Source: an uncultured Rikenella sp. (GTDB lineage: Bacteria; Bacteroidota; Bacteroidia; Bacteroidales; Rikenellaceae). From it: a DNA stretch of 5,748 bases. Below are positions 5,745 through 5,748 of the stretch, piece by piece; positions within the stretch are counted from its first letter, which is position 1; every line of letters starts with the position of its first letter. The notes beneath the pieces are model-generated. The model saw only the letters and a list, made by a program, of their open reading frames with translations, did no database searches and was not told where the DNA came from. The position numbers and the translations under genes are program-made. Location: assembly GCF_910577125.1 (NCBI RefSeq), contig NZ_CAJTMN010000116.1, positions 1 through 5,748 of the forward strand, in the 5' to 3' direction.

Positions 5745-5748
5745 CCAA

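Overview
The window looks like a piece of a GC-rich Bacteroidota (Bacteroidetes) chromosome, most plausibly from the Rikenellaceae/Alistipes side. The evidence is direct but limited. Three gene starts are preceded by the Bacteroidota -7 promoter element TAnnTTTG (227-234, 1757-1764, 4194-4201). Ribosome binding sites of the Shine-Dalgarno type are not evident, and the leader in front of rpmH is A-rich. There is a PorT-like outer-membrane barrel protein, and the menaquinone gene present is mqnE of the futalosine route. The genus is an inference from the high GC content together with mqnE; no taxonomic marker gene is present.

Layout, all genes on the + strand: 1-202 is non-coding and rich in short hairpins, including a perfect 22-bp palindrome at 154-175. 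A promoter at 203-234 then drives an exported outer-membrane beta-barrel protein (292-1167), followed after 29 bp by an Ogt-type methylated-DNA repair protein (1197-1730). A second promoter (1757-1764) starts a tight three-gene unit: a membrane family-2 glycosyltransferase (1809-2957), an ECF-type sigma factor that overlaps its end (2948-3535), and rsmG (3542-4150), which begins 6 bp later. A third promoter (4171-4201) drives rpmH (4264-4419, 51 aa), which is followed by two hairpin-plus-T-run terminators. Last comes mqnE (4547-5677). The final 71 bp hold no gene but contain a 10-bp-stem hairpin near the edge.

How the genes relate: most are housekeeping genes (DNA alkylation repair, ribosome assembly and modification, menaquinone synthesis), with one cell-surface or glycan gene (the glycosyltransferase), one regulator (the sigma factor) and one outer-membrane protein. 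The sigma factor has no recognisable anti-sigma partner in the window; it sits between the glycosyltransferase and rsmG and is probably co-transcribed with both. I see no mobile element, CRISPR array, tRNA, rRNA, phage gene or defence island, and no base-composition break suggesting recent transfer. I do not see an undescribed system here. The points most worth checking are the hairpin-rich start, the terminal inverted repeat, the reused 14-bp promoter core, and the orphan sigma factor in the glycosyltransferase-rsmG unit.
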